From assembly GCA_011050085.1 (NCBI GenBank), contig DRGL01000008.1, positions 1 to 64,000 of the forward strand: a stretch of 64,000 nt of DNA, given 5' to 3'. This DNA comes from Pricia antarctica (GTDB taxonomy: Bacteria; Bacteroidota; Bacteroidia; Flavobacteriales; Flavobacteriaceae). The translations under genes and the position numbers were made by a program. Below the pieces are notes generated by a model. The model was not told the DNA's origin, made no database searches, and saw only the letters and a program-made list of their open reading frames with translations. Positions 1-9,448 of this stretch are shown here, one piece after another (within the stretch, counting starts at the first letter, position 1; every line of letters starts with the position of its first letter).

Positions 1-2
1 GT

Positions 3-1919
3 TTGTGGTCTCTTCCAGAAAAATCAAAATGGACCTCCATTCTTGAAGACATTGGAAACAGATATGAGAGCGAACCCTACATGTTCAGAAATGGTGAGAA
101 TGGTAGTTCCTTTTATCTTAAATACGCAATTGACGGTGATATTACATCATTATTTTCATTCGATGAAAACAATGAGACCGAAAATCTGTTGATTTCCACA
201 GATAGTCTGAGCCAAAAGAATCAGACATCCTATTATATAAGCTACTACCTCCCTTCTTGGGACGGTAATCATATTGCCGTTGAATTCAACGATTACTCCG
301 GCTTAACCGGCCTTCTGCTGCTATTAGAAACCAAAACAGGAAAATTAGTTCATGAACCTTTCCTTAATTCATCACCTTCCGGTTTTGGGGGCGTAAGTTG
401 GTTACCGGATAGTTCAGGCCTTCTCTATACCCGATTTCCAATAATTGACAACAGTATTAATGGCTACAAGCAAAATGCCGAAAGTTATTTATATAAGCTG
501 GGGGACACAGGCTACGGATCTCCCGTCTTTAGTTCTGAACTATCCCTGGCCAAGGATTCAAAAGCCTATCCCACAATTATTGCTACATCAAGCTATGCAA
601 GATATCCTATCGGATTAATGATGACCAGCGACGATTATTGGGACGCATACATTTCCGATTGGGAATCCCTGAAATCTTATAATCCCAAGTGGAAACCCCT
701 TTACAAACGTTCAGAATTAGTATTGTCCTCGAATATCAAACAAGTGGATAATATTCTCTATTTTATTTCAGGAAAGTCAAAAACTTTCAATTTATCCAAA
801 GTGGATCTCGATAGCAGTATCTGGTCACCTGAACTTATTACTGAGGCTCCATCCGGAGAAACGATATCCGATTTTGTCGTTAATTCCGATGGAATATATT
901 TTTCTACTCTCAAGAACGGTGTGAAGGCGAGGCTTTATCATTTAGAAGAAGATGGAAAACCCTTGGAGCTAAAAATGCCGCAAGAATCGGGGGAAATAGA
1001 TATAGAGATTCTCTCCCCAAAAAAAGATGTGCTTTGGGCATATACTTCTGGATGGACTTCTAAATTGAAACGGTACAGGCTGGAAGATGACAATTCGTTC
1101 AAGCCTGATTTCTATGGCGCAAAAGACGTGTACTCCGAATTCAGCAATTTGGAGGTAATCGAAACAGAATATCCTTCTCACGATGGGGTAATGGTTCCAA
1201 TTTCAATTATTGCCAATCCTAATTTTGAAGGTCCGCGACCAACAATAATGACCACCTATGGTGCTTTCGGTGAGAAGGTATCACCTAATTTCAATCTTTT
1301 ATATCTTCCTTGGGTAGCCAAAGGTGGTATTTTGGTATATCCCCACATTAGGGGCGGTGGGGAAAAAGGTGTTGATTGGTATGAAGCGGGTAAAAAGTCC
1401 AACAAAAGTAATAGCTGGGAAGATGTTATCTCGGCAGCTAAATTCTTAATTGAGGAAAAATTGACCGATTCCAATAAAATCATCCTGATGTCTCCCAGTG
1501 GTGGAGGCGTAGCCGGAGGGATGGCGATAAACGAAGCTCCTGAGCTTTTTAAAGGTTTTATCGGTGAAATGCCGATACTCAACCCATCGCGATTGGAACA
1601 AGGCAACTTCTCTAACAACTATCATCTAGAATTCGGCAGCGTGGTAAATGCCTTAGAAGCAGAGCATCTCTATGCCATGGACCCATTGTTGAACCTACAA
1701 TTCAAAGAAAAACTTCCGAACGTGCTCATTATCTCCGCAGGTAATGATGATCGCGTAGATGGATTCCAAATGTTTAAATATGTCGCAGCCTTACAGAAAT
1801 TCAAAGCTGCGGAAAGCACTTATCTTTACAACGATCCTGAAGCTGGCCATTCCGAGGTAGCCGATATTTACAATGTTTATGGGATGGTTTTGGGTTTTGC
1901 AGAACATATTACGAAATAG
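3..1919 (+). CDS. S9 family (prolyl oligopeptidase-type) serine peptidase, 5' partial
   Basis: The reading frame is open to the window edge, so the true start lies upstream; the TTG at position 3 is only the first possible start in view. The N-terminal two thirds read like a beta-propeller (repeated WLPDSSG, YISDW-type blades). The C-terminal third is an alpha/beta hydrolase. The nucleophile lies in SPSGGG (Ser about residue 499 of the visible part), where the usual first Gly is Ser. Asp lies in NDDRV (about 582) and His in EAGHS (about 616), a full S9 triad. Known family members cleave short peptides, often after proline. No signal peptide can be judged because the start is missing. The integrase that follows is convergent. 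If the integrase marks an island edge, this gene would be island cargo; that is inference. Confidence 0.85.
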   Translation: MWSLPEKSKWTSILEDIGNRYESEPYMFRNGENGSSFYLKYAIDGDITSLFSFDENNETENLLISTDSLSQKNQTSYYISYYLPSWDGNHIAVEFNDYSGLTGLLLLLETKTGKLVHEPFLNSSPSGFGGVSWLPDSSGLLYTRFPIIDNSINGYKQNAESYLYKLGDTGYGSPVFSSELSLAKDSKAYPTIIATSSYARYPIGLMMTSDDYWDAYISDWESLKSYNPKWKPLYKRSELVLSSNIKQVDNILYFISGKSKTFNLSKVDLDSSIWSPELITEAPSGETISDFVVNSDGIYFSTLKNGVKARLYHLEEDGKPLELKMPQESGEIDIEILSPKKDVLWAYTSGWTSKLKRYRLEDDNSFKPDFYGAKDVYSEFSNLEVIETEYPSHDGVMVPISIIANPNFEGPRPTIMTTYGAFGEKVSPNFNLLYLPWVAKGGILVYPHIRGGGEKGVDWYEAGKKSNKSNSWEDVISAAKFLIEEKLTDSNKIILMSPSGGGVAGGMAINEAPELFKGFIGEMPILNPSRLEQGNFSNNYHLEFGSVVNALEAEHLYAMDPLLNLQFKEKLPNVLIISAGNDDRVDGFQMFKYVAALQKFKAAESTYLYNDPEAGHSEVADIYNVYGMVLGFAEHITK

Positions 1920-2043
1920 TCAAATTTGTATTTGGCAATTCAAAAAAAAATTAGAAAATAATGATGACACTATTCATTCCCCGCTCGAAAATTATATTAT
2001 CAAATATTTGGTAATCGAACAACATCTTAATAAGATTGCGTCA

Positions 2044-3279
2044 TCATTTTGCCAAACGGTTTTTTTCTGTTTCTCTAAGCTTCTTTCGTAACATTTGCAT
2101 GTCATCACTTACCCTACTATTTAAAATCTTTGCATAGTGCTGTGTGGTTCTCAGATTTTTATGACCCAACATTTTGCTTACCGACTCGATTGAGACACCA
2201 TTTGTTAGTGTTACAGTTGTAGCAAAAGTATGACGTGCAAGGTGAGTTGTAAGATTTTTCTTGACACCGCTCAAATGGGCAATTTCCTTTAAGTAGGCAT
2301 TCATTTTTTGATTGGTCAATACTGGAAGTAATCTTTGATTCGTTAAGTAAGGACTATCTGCGTACTTGTCCAATATAATTTGGGCGGTGCCTAGAATAGG
2401 AATGTTAGCTCTGGTCTTGGTTTTGGTCCGCGCTGTATTTATCCATTTTTCACCATCGATTCCAAGATTAATATCATTGCTATCCAACTTTTTGACATCA
2501 GCATAGGCCAGTCCTGTAAAACAGCAGAATACAAATATGTCACGTACGTGTTCTAAGCGGGGAGTATGTAATTTAGTATCCATCAATAGCTGAATCTCCT
2601 GAGCTGTCAAAAACCCACGTTCAACAGCTTTCAGTCGTCCTTTCCACTTTACAAAAGGGTCTTTGGAAATCCAGTCATTCGCATAGGCGATTCGCGTAAT
2701 TTTTTTAAAATTCACTACGTACTTGATAGCGGTATTGTGACCACATTTCCGAACACTTTTAAGGTAATATTCGAAACCTGTTATAAATTCATGATTTACA
2801 TCTTTGATTGGGATATCGTCTTTTTTGTATTCTCGCATTATATAGTCTGCCACATGCTTCTTGGCCGTTCTATATCGTTCGGCCGTTCCGGGTGCAAAAT
2901 CCGTCCCAATGAGAGAATCAACTTCATTATTATGATTCTGAAATAGCGCTAAAACCATTTTCTCAGGCCTATTTTCACCTAAATAGGTTTGTTTTAACAA
3001 AATTGCCGTAATACTTCTATTTTCCTCCTGTAATTTATCATATAGCTTAAATAATTTGGTTCGAACATGGGCCATGTGAACATTTAGCTCACGATTTTCA
3101 GCGGTTTTACCTCTAACGATCTCTTTCGAAGAATCCCATTGAGATAATTTAACTTTACGTCTGACACTCAGCTCACTACGCTTTCCATTGACCGTTATTC
3201 TTAAGTATAACGGGGCGTAGCCAGTTTTATCTGCATCGTTTCGTTTTGGGTAAAAAAGGACGGAAAACGTATTTTTCAT
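2044..3279 (-). CDS. Tyrosine-type site-specific recombinase (Bacteroidota IntDOT-like integrase)
   Basis: 411 residues with the three-part Bacteroidota integrase layout: an arm-type DNA-binding N-terminus (residues about 5-45, FSVLFYPKRN...YLRITVNGKRSEL), a SAM-like core-binding domain (about 120-215), and a catalytic domain. Visible catalytic residues are His346/Arg349 in HLARH, His373 in LGHK and the Tyr382 nucleophile in HYAK. The Arg I position of the motif is Ala258 (FTGLAYADV). The CTnDOT integrase is known to lack Arg I as well, so this does not by itself mean inactivity. The gene starts about 240 bp from the 3' end of tRNA-Ser, the classic integrase/attachment-site arrangement. Its upstream region carries inverted and direct repeats that may be its own binding sites. 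Confidence 0.9.
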   Translation of the reverse strand: MKNTFSVLFYPKRNDADKTGYAPLYLRITVNGKRSELSVRRKVKLSQWDSSKEIVRGKTAENRELNVHMAHVRTKLFKLYDKLQEENRSITAILLKQTYLGENRPEKMVLALFQNHNNEVDSLIGTDFAPGTAERYRTAKKHVADYIMREYKKDDIPIKDVNHEFITGFEYYLKSVRKCGHNTAIKYVVNFKKITRIAYANDWISKDPFVKWKGRLKAVERGFLTAQEIQLLMDTKLHTPRLEHVRDIFVFCCFTGLAYADVKKLDSNDINLGIDGEKWINTARTKTKTRANIPILGTAQIILDKYADSPYLTNQRLLPVLTNQKMNAYLKEIAHLSGVKKNLTTHLARHTFATTVTLTNGVSIESVSKMLGHKNLRTTQHYAKILNSRVSDDMQMLRKKLRETEKNRLAK

Positions 3280-3366
3280 AGGTGAGCAATTAAATCTATA
3301 TCAATTCACCCAAAAAGATACAAAAATTATGGATGTAAGTGATAGAAAATCAATTATTTACACCTA

Positions 3367-3408
3367 AATCGGTGAGTACTTTTTATTCTAGTAATTTACT
3401 CACCGATT
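3367..3408. repeat. 12-bp inverted repeat upstream of the integrase
   Basis: AATCGGTGAGTA (3367-3378) is matched perfectly by TACTCACCGATT (3397-3408) with an 18-bp spacer. Extra CTCAC/GAGT copies lie nearby (3281, 3411-3415, 3434-3448). The position between the integrase start and tRNA-Ser suggests integrase arm-type sites or an operator. The spacer is longer than in a typical Xer/tyrosine-recombinase core site, so I do not call it the core crossover. Confidence 0.5.
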
Positions 3409-3461
3409 AACTCACTTTATACTTGATATCATATGAGTTTAAATGAGTACAAGCAAAATAA

Positions 3462-3494
3462 AAAACCCTGTAAACATGATGTTTACAGGGTTTT
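3462..3494 (-). terminator. Rho-independent terminator of tRNA-Ser
   Basis: A perfect 14-bp stem, AAAACCCTGTAAAC (3462-3475) with GTTTACAGGGTTTT (3481-3494) and a 5-nt loop. On the minus strand it is followed by a T-rich tract and lies just downstream of the tRNA. Confidence 0.85.
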
Positions 3495-3517
3495 AAGCAG
3501 TTTTAGTAAACTACTAG

Positions 3518-3602
3518 CGGAGAAAGAGGGATTCGAACCCCCGGAGGTGTGACCCTCGCTAGTTTTCAAGACTAGTGCATTCGACCACTCTGCCATTTCT
3601 CC
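3518..3602 (-). tRNA. tRNA-Ser(UGA)
   Basis: 85 nt with 7-bp acceptor arms GGAGAAA/TTTCTCC, discriminator G, a T-loop GTTCGAATC and the long variable arm expected of serine tRNAs. The anticodon TGA (plus-strand tca at 3566-3568) sits in the loop CTTGAAA. CCA is not encoded. The tRNA 3' end points to the integrase, so it is the probable attachment site of the element on the left. Confidence 0.95.
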
Positions 3603-3726
3603 AATGCGGGTGCAAATATAGAAAGCTTTTTCTATATCTTAAAAGGATTTCCTGTAATAATTTGCCTGCCAGCCATATTAATGACCACAAGGTTTTATAT
3701 AACTAGGTTTCAATATCTTTACTCCC

Positions 3727-4734
3727 GTGAAAAATACTTTGGTCAGCATCCTGATTCCTTTCAAAAATACCGAAAGGTTCCTTGCTGAATGTTTCGTATC
3801 CATTTGTGAACAAACCTATGCAAATTGGGAGGTTATAGCGGTTGATGACCATTCTACCGATACCAGTAAAAACTTAGCTCTGGGTTTCTCGAAACAACGA
3901 TTAGAAATTACCGTAATCCCTAATGATGGCAATGGTATTATTGATGCCCTCCGCACCGCGTATTCGAAATGCAAAGGCCAACTGATTACACGGATGGATT
4001 GCGATGACGTTATGGCCCCGAACAAACTACAGGTCATGGTCGACGGGCTTTTAGCTAACGGTAAGGGCCATGTGGCAATTGGAAAGGTCGAATATTTTTC
4101 AAAACAGGGCATCGGTGCTGGATACGCCCGATATGAAAAATGGTTGAATGCCTTGACCGCAACAGGTAGCAATTATTCTGAAATCTATAAAGAATGTGCC
4201 ATACCATCCCCCTGCTGGATGGTTTTTAAAGAGGATTTAGATGCCTGTGGTGCTTTTAATTACGATCGATATCCTGAAGATTACGACCTAGCTTTCCGCT
4301 TTTATGAAAAAGGACTGAAATGTATTCCTTGCCGTCACGTACTCCACCGTTGGCGCGACTATGACAATCGCACCTCACGAACAAGCGAACACTACGCCCA
4401 AAACTATTTCTTAGATATCAAACTCCACTATTTTCTGAAGTTAGAGCGTAATGCTAATCGACCTTTGGTTTTATGGGGCGCTGGTAATAAAGGAAAGAAA
4501 ATTGCGAAATCGCTTCGACAACATAATATTATTTTCCACTGGGTATGCGATAATCCGAAAAAAATAGGAAAAGAAATTTATGGTCAACAGTTGTTTCATT
4601 TTAGGAAAGTGCAAGAGGTACATAACCCACAAAGTATCGTTACCGTTGCCAACCCAGAAGAACAAATATTGATAAAAAGCTATTTTGAGTCATGTGGTCA
4701 AAGACATGTATTAGATTATCACTTTTTCTGTTAG
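3727..4734 (+). CDS. Glycosyltransferase family 2 with a C-terminal nucleotide-binding-like domain
   Basis: 335 residues from a GTG start, the only start that keeps the N-terminal beta strand (VSILIPFKN). The GT-A fold is clear: VDDHSTD for nucleotide binding and the DXD-like MDCDDV at about residue 94-99. A second acidic motif, PEDYDLAFR, is typical of family 2 catalytic regions. Residues about 240-335 form an extra segment beginning with WGAGNKGKKIA, a Rossmann-like glycine pattern. It resembles the domain found after some GT2 enzymes, with unknown role. The enzyme probably adds a sugar to a surface glycan; donor and acceptor cannot be told. It stands alone between tRNA-Ser and the BatA-type gene. 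Confidence 0.85.
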   Translation: MKNTLVSILIPFKNTERFLAECFVSICEQTYANWEVIAVDDHSTDTSKNLALGFSKQRLEITVIPNDGNGIIDALRTAYSKCKGQLITRMDCDDVMAPNKLQVMVDGLLANGKGHVAIGKVEYFSKQGIGAGYARYEKWLNALTATGSNYSEIYKECAIPSPCWMVFKEDLDACGAFNYDRYPEDYDLAFRFYEKGLKCIPCRHVLHRWRDYDNRTSRTSEHYAQNYFLDIKLHYFLKLERNANRPLVLWGAGNKGKKIAKSLRQHNIIFHWVCDNPKKIGKEIYGQQLFHFRKVQEVHNPQSIVTVANPEEQILIKSYFESCGQRHVLDYHFFC

Positions 4735-4866
4735 GCTGCTAAATACTTATACATCTTATTTTAAGTATGGATTGCCCCTTTTGAGAAATGAGAATTCCGT
4801 GCTCTACCGAGTATTATTTTCAAGATTGTAAGCAATACTTTATATTAAGTAATAGCTACTTTTCCA

Positions 4867-4874
4867 TACCTTTG
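4867..4874 (+). promoter_or_regulatory. Bacteroidota-type -7 box
   Basis: TACCTTTG matches the TAnnTTTG consensus, 16 bp before the BatA-type start codon. The upstream -33 region has only a weak TTTA. Confidence 0.5.
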
Positions 4875-4890
4875 TAATTCAATCCGGGAA

Positions 4891-6813
4891 ATGCAGTTTA
4901 AACATCCAGAACTCCTTTGGGCCCTTTTTCTTCTTCTGATTCCCATTATCATTCATCTTTTTCAATTAAGGCGATTTAAGAAGACGCCATTTACAAATGT
5001 CAAGTTCTTAAAGAAAGTAGTATCGGAATCACGTAGTAGCCAGCTTCTTAAAAAATGGTTATTATTGCTGATACGGATGCTATTGCTCACTGCTTTGATT
5101 TTGGCTTTTGCACAACCTTTCTTTGCCAGCGAAACCGCTTTATTGGATAAGCAAACCGTAATTTATTTGGATGACTCTTTCAGTATGCAGGCGAAATCCG
5201 ATGGGACAACATTGATGGAAAACGCAATACAGTCTTTGATCAAATCAATCCCACAAAATCAGAAATTCACGCTGTTTACCAATGAAAAAGTTTTTGACCA
5301 AGTTTCATTACCAGAGGTGCAGAACGATTTACTCGCATTAGTTCCTAGCCCAAAACAACTTGATTTAAACGAAATCTATAGCAAGGGAAATACTTTTTTT
5401 GATGAGGATCGTGAATTGATTAAGCATATAATAATAATCTCAGATTTTCAAGAACGGATGGCTTCGGCTGATGTTGACTCGCTTACTAACCTTACAAGTC
5501 ATTTTGTTAAGTTGACGCCGGAAACAAATTCGAATATTTCGATAGACTCTATTTACATTGATACACAAGATTCTGATAATATAGAACTTAAAGCGGTTAT
5601 TTCACGTATAGGTTCAATTGAAAACACACCCGTTTCTCTTTTTAATGAAAATCAGCTTATCGCAAAAAGTTCAGCAGTATTTGGCGAAAACCAAGCTACG
5701 ACCGTACAATTTACAGTTCCAAAAAATGAACGGCTTAATGGAAGATTAGAATTATCGGACGTGGGACTTGTCTATGACAACCAATTGTTCTTTACCATAG
5801 ATGCCGATGAAAAAATTAAGGTTATCGCAATAGGCGAGGCAGATGCAGATTATCTGAAGAGAATATATACGAATGATGCCTTTGAATTTAATGCCATTGC
5901 TCTAAATAAACTGAACTACGGTGATTTGGAAAAGCAAAACCTTATTATTTTAAATGAGCTTTCATCCATCTCAACGGCTTTGGGGAACAGCCTAAAATCT
6001 TTCACCAACAAAGGTGGGGGTTTAGCTATTATACCGTCAAACAATATTGATATAAATTCTTATAATATTCTGACTAGCAATTATTTCTTGACTTCATTTC
6101 TACAAAAAGTTGAATTTAAAAAGGCTATTTCTAGAATTTCTTTTTCGCACCCACTTTATCGTAACGTATTCGAAAAGAACGTTACGAACTTTCAATTTCC
6201 AGAGGTAAACCATTACTATAAAATTAATACAAATGCATCTTCGGCACTTACTTTCCAAGATAACGCTCCTTTTTTAGTAGGTGATAATAGCAACTACCTA
6301 TTTACCGCATCCTTTTCAACTGAAAATTCAAATTTTAAAAATTCACCTTTAATAGTGCCCACCTTTTATCAAATAGCTGTTAGCAGTTTAAAGTTAGCAC
6401 CGCTCTATAGTATATTAGGTGAAGTTACTTTTATAGACGTAGCAGTAAGCCTTTCCGATGACACTATTCTCAAAGTCGTTAAAGATGATTATGAATTTAT
6501 TCCACGTCAACAGGCGCTTTCGAACAAAGTTTCATTGACTTTTGATGACGACATTCAAGAAGACGGTAACTTTGCTATAACTCAAAACGATACATATCTT
6601 CGCGGAGTAAGTTTTAATTATGACCGAAAGGAGAGTAAGCTGAATTATACCGATATGAATACTATCGAAGGTGCAGAAAATATAGTTTCTATAACCTCTC
6701 TCTTTGATTCGTTAGAAAAAGAAGGTCGGATTCAGGAGCATTGGAAATGGTTCGCTATTTTAGCATTGATACTGTTTTGCGTTGAAATTCTATTACAGAA
6801 ATTTATGCGTTGA
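4891..6813 (+). CDS. BatA-domain (aerotolerance N-terminal) membrane protein with vWA-like region
   Basis: 640 residues. The N-terminus (FKHPELLWALFLLLIPIIIHLF) is the BatA/aerotolerance regulator N-terminal domain with two membrane helices (about 8-27 and 55-78). A vWA-like stretch follows with the MIDAS-type motif DDSFSM at about residue 93. A long periplasmic region and one C-terminal membrane helix (about 618-636) end the protein. Family members in Bacteroidota occur with MoxR/Bat systems, but here no MoxR ATPase, BatB or BatD is adjacent, so it is a stand-alone version. Role is unknown beyond envelope-anchored scaffolding, which is inference. Confidence 0.85.
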   Translation: MQFKHPELLWALFLLLIPIIIHLFQLRRFKKTPFTNVKFLKKVVSESRSSQLLKKWLLLLIRMLLLTALILAFAQPFFASETALLDKQTVIYLDDSFSMQAKSDGTTLMENAIQSLIKSIPQNQKFTLFTNEKVFDQVSLPEVQNDLLALVPSPKQLDLNEIYSKGNTFFDEDRELIKHIIIISDFQERMASADVDSLTNLTSHFVKLTPETNSNISIDSIYIDTQDSDNIELKAVISRIGSIENTPVSLFNENQLIAKSSAVFGENQATTVQFTVPKNERLNGRLELSDVGLVYDNQLFFTIDADEKIKVIAIGEADADYLKRIYTNDAFEFNAIALNKLNYGDLEKQNLIILNELSSISTALGNSLKSFTNKGGGLAIIPSNNIDINSYNILTSNYFLTSFLQKVEFKKAISRISFSHPLYRNVFEKNVTNFQFPEVNHYYKINTNASSALTFQDNAPFLVGDNSNYLFTASFSTENSNFKNSPLIVPTFYQIAVSSLKLAPLYSILGEVTFIDVAVSLSDDTILKVVKDDYEFIPRQQALSNKVSLTFDDDIQEDGNFAITQNDTYLRGVSFNYDRKESKLNYTDMNTIEGAENIVSITSLFDSLEKEGRIQEHWKWFAILALILFCVEILLQKFMR

Positions 6814-6948
6814 ACAGTGCAAGCATAGCTTAAGCATGAATTAATTGTACGCATATATATACTTATAGTAATTAATGCATTTAGTCAATTTAAAATCTTG
6901 TAAACGTAATCATTACAATACTATATTAGTACTAAATATTTCATTTCT

Positions 6949-8208
6949 ATGAATTTGCTTCTTAAATCTGTTAAAATATTTGATTCGAGCAATGTTGACC
7001 TTCACTTAAAGAAAAGGGATATCCTCATCAAAGATGGTAAAATTCATAAGATTGCCGGTAAGATAACGGCTGGTGGAGGCGTTGAGGTTATTAGCCTGAA
7101 GAACCTTTGCTTGAGCCAAGGCTGGTTTGAAAGTGGTGTTTGTTTTGGTGAGCCCGGCTTCGAAGAACGGGAAACCATTGCAAATGGATTGTTAACGGCG
7201 GCAAAAAGTGGTTTTACGGATATAGTCTTAAATACCAATACCCATCCTGTTCCAGACAGTAGTTCAGATATTGTTTTCCTCAAGAATGCGGCAAAGGATC
7301 AGGTCACGGAATTACATCCTTTGGCAGCTTTGACCAAAAAATCGGAAGGTATTGAATTGGCAGAGCTTTACGATATGAAAAATGCTGGTGCTGTAGGTTT
7401 TTTTGATTTTAAACATCCGTTAGAAAACGCCAATCTTTTAAAAATCGCCTTGCAATATGCGCAAAATTTTGGTGGTTTGGCATATTCATTTCCCATGGAT
7501 GCCAATATTGCGGGTAAGGGAAATGTAAATGAAAGTGAAACATCCGTAAGGCTTGGCTTAAAGGGTATTCCGCATCTTGCTGAAGAACTACGTATTATTC
7601 GTGACCTGGCCATTTTGGAATATACTGGAGGAAAATTGCATATTCCGACCTTATCGACTGCGCATTCGGTAAAATTGATTGCGGAAGCCAAAACTAAAGG
7701 ACTTGATGTAAGTTGCAGTGTTACTGTTCACCATTTACTTTATACCGACAGTTTACTTGACGAATTTGACGCCGCCTACAAAGTAATGCCACCTTTACGC
7801 AGAAAAAAGGACGTTAATGCCCTTATCGACGGGGTAAAGAACGGAACTATCGATTTTGTTACCAGTGACCACCTACCGATGAACATTGAAGAAAAACAGG
7901 TGGAATTCGAAAATGCAGCTTACGGGACTATAGGACTTGAAAGTGTATTTGGTTGTCTAAATCCTATTTTCGGAACTGAAAAAACCGTCGACCTTCTTAC
8001 GAAAGGAAGGGAAAGATACGGTCTGCGGCCAATTGCAATCAAACAGGGGGAAGTGGCCAAGTTTACGCTATTCAATCCCGACGATACATATAAATTTAAA
8101 AGAGAAGATATTCATTCCACTTCAAAAAATAGTATGTTTCTAGACGCTGAACTTCAGGGAAGGGTTTATGGAGTCATAAACATGGAAAAGAAAGTAGTCA
8201 ATAGTTGA
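6949..8208 (+). CDS. Dihydroorotase-like amidohydrolase lacking the HxH metal motif
   Basis: 419 residues with the amidohydrolase layout of class I dihydroorotases (small N-terminal beta sandwich, then TIM barrel). The hallmark DxHxHxREPG near residue 60 reads ESGVCFGEPG: both metal-binding histidines and the substrate-contacting Arg are gone, while EPG remains. Later motifs survive in part: VHHLL for TPHHL and TSDHLP for the catalytic Asp region. This is the pattern of non-catalytic dihydroorotase paralogues that pair with aspartate carbamoyltransferase. Flavobacteria commonly annotate it as dihydroorotase. I expect low or no hydrolase activity on its own. The next gene starts 7 bp downstream, suggesting one transcript. 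Confidence 0.85.
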   Translation: MNLLLKSVKIFDSSNVDLHLKKRDILIKDGKIHKIAGKITAGGGVEVISLKNLCLSQGWFESGVCFGEPGFEERETIANGLLTAAKSGFTDIVLNTNTHPVPDSSSDIVFLKNAAKDQVTELHPLAALTKKSEGIELAELYDMKNAGAVGFFDFKHPLENANLLKIALQYAQNFGGLAYSFPMDANIAGKGNVNESETSVRLGLKGIPHLAEELRIIRDLAILEYTGGKLHIPTLSTAHSVKLIAEAKTKGLDVSCSVTVHHLLYTDSLLDEFDAAYKVMPPLRRKKDVNALIDGVKNGTIDFVTSDHLPMNIEEKQVEFENAAYGTIGLESVFGCLNPIFGTEKTVDLLTKGRERYGLRPIAIKQGEVAKFTLFNPDDTYKFKREDIHSTSKNSMFLDAELQGRVYGVINMEKKVVNS

Positions 8209-8215
8209 TAATTAA

Positions 8216-8545
8216 ATGGACAACAATATAATCAAAGAAGGAAAGACTACGGCATGTGTCGCCTATTTTACACTCGTTGGCGCACTAATAGCCATCAGTA
8301 TGAACAATGAGTCCAAAAACGAATTTGCTCGTTTCCATACGCGGCAAGCCTTTGGCCTACATCTCTTTTTTCTGGGTTTTGCCCTTTTCTTAAGTGTTTG
8401 GTTTAACGTTTATGCGTTCTATGGACTGTACATCGGCTATCTTGTACTTTGGGGATATGGTTTCGTAGGTGCTATTCAAGAGAAAAAACAATCCGTACCT
8501 ATAGTGGGAGACTATTTTCAAAAATGGTTTACATTTATAAGCTAG
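8216..8545 (+). CDS. Small membrane protein, DUF4870/Tic20-like
   Basis: 109 residues with three predicted membrane segments (about 13-28, 45-63, 67-86) and the FHTRQAFGLHLF motif, which resembles the 'F..nQA' signature of DUF4870/Tic20-type proteins. It starts 7 bp after the dihydroorotase-like gene and is probably co-transcribed. Function is unknown. A larger relative of the same broad type is encoded at 50300-50782. Confidence 0.75.
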   Translation: MDNNIIKEGKTTACVAYFTLVGALIAISMNNESKNEFARFHTRQAFGLHLFFLGFALFLSVWFNVYAFYGLYIGYLVLWGYGFVGAIQEKKQSVPIVGDYFQKWFTFIS

Positions 8546-8592
8546 CAAAACACTATACAATACCATTTAAGTCCCAATAAAATCTTTAACCT

Positions 8593-9252
8593 ATGACTAC
8601 TGCACATTTATCACTCGAGCACTTAATTCGCCCTTCATCGCTTACCGAAGGCAAAGCTCCGGTGATGTTCATGTTGCACGGATATGGTAGTAATGAAGAA
8701 GATTTATTCTCGTTCGCTTCTGAACTTCCGGAAGAATTATGTATCATTTCCGTCCGTGCCCCCTACCCTATGCAGCCTTTCGGAAATGCCTGGTATGCCA
8801 TTAATTTTGAAGCGCAACAGGGCAAATGGAGCGATGATGAACAAGCAATTAGCTCTAGGGAAAAAATTGTAGGTTTTATAGATGAAGCCTGTAAGACGTA
8901 TGGGTTGGATACCACTCGGGTTACCCTGCTGGGTTTCAGCCAAGGTACCATTCTCAGTTATGCCGTGGCTTTATCCTATCCTCAAAAAATTAAAAATGTA
9001 ATAGCACTAAGTGGATATATCAATGAAAAGATTCTAGTGTCCGACTATCAGGATAGAAATCATGAAGGTCTTAAAATTTACGCTTCGCACGGCCAAGTTG
9101 ATCAAGCAATTCCGCCGGAATGGGCGCAAAAAGCTTCCCCTTTTTTAGATGCATTAGGCATCGAACACCTGTACGAAGAATTTCCAGTCGGACACGGTGT
9201 CGCACCGCAGAATTTTTCGTCTTTCAAAAAATGGTTAATTCAGAAGATGTGA
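8593..9252 (+). CDS. Alpha/beta hydrolase, phospholipase/carboxylesterase family
   Basis: 219 residues, normal length for the family. HGYGSNEEDL near residue 29 forms the oxyanion region, GFSQG (Ser about 118) is the nucleophile elbow, and Asp in HGQVDQAIP and His in PVGHGV complete the triad. No signal peptide, so cytoplasmic. Substrates are probably short-chain esters or lysophospholipids. It lies 47 bp after the small membrane protein, plausibly in the same unit. Confidence 0.9.
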   Translation: MTTAHLSLEHLIRPSSLTEGKAPVMFMLHGYGSNEEDLFSFASELPEELCIISVRAPYPMQPFGNAWYAINFEAQQGKWSDDEQAISSREKIVGFIDEACKTYGLDTTRVTLLGFSQGTILSYAVALSYPQKIKNVIALSGYINEKILVSDYQDRNHEGLKIYASHGQVDQAIPPEWAQKASPFLDALGIEHLYEEFPVGHGVAPQNFSSFKKWLIQKM

Positions 9253-9448
9253 TTGCTGTGTAATTATGCTTTCATTTACAGATTCAAGTGCTTCCAATCT
9301 CGTCATGTATAGGCTGTAGTTGTTTTCATGATACTAATGCAACAATACTAAAAAGAATAGGGCTTGATTAGATTTAGACAATAGATTTATATTACTAAAT
9401 ATTTAAAATAAAGTACTGATTGCAAATAGTTTACAATAATATAATTCT

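Noticed and set aside
1960-2048. AATGATGAC / GTCATCATT inverted repeat flanking the gap between the S9 peptidase and the integrase
   Set aside because: 9 bp over about 70 bp with no T-run; the 3' half is inside the integrase coding end. Probably chance.
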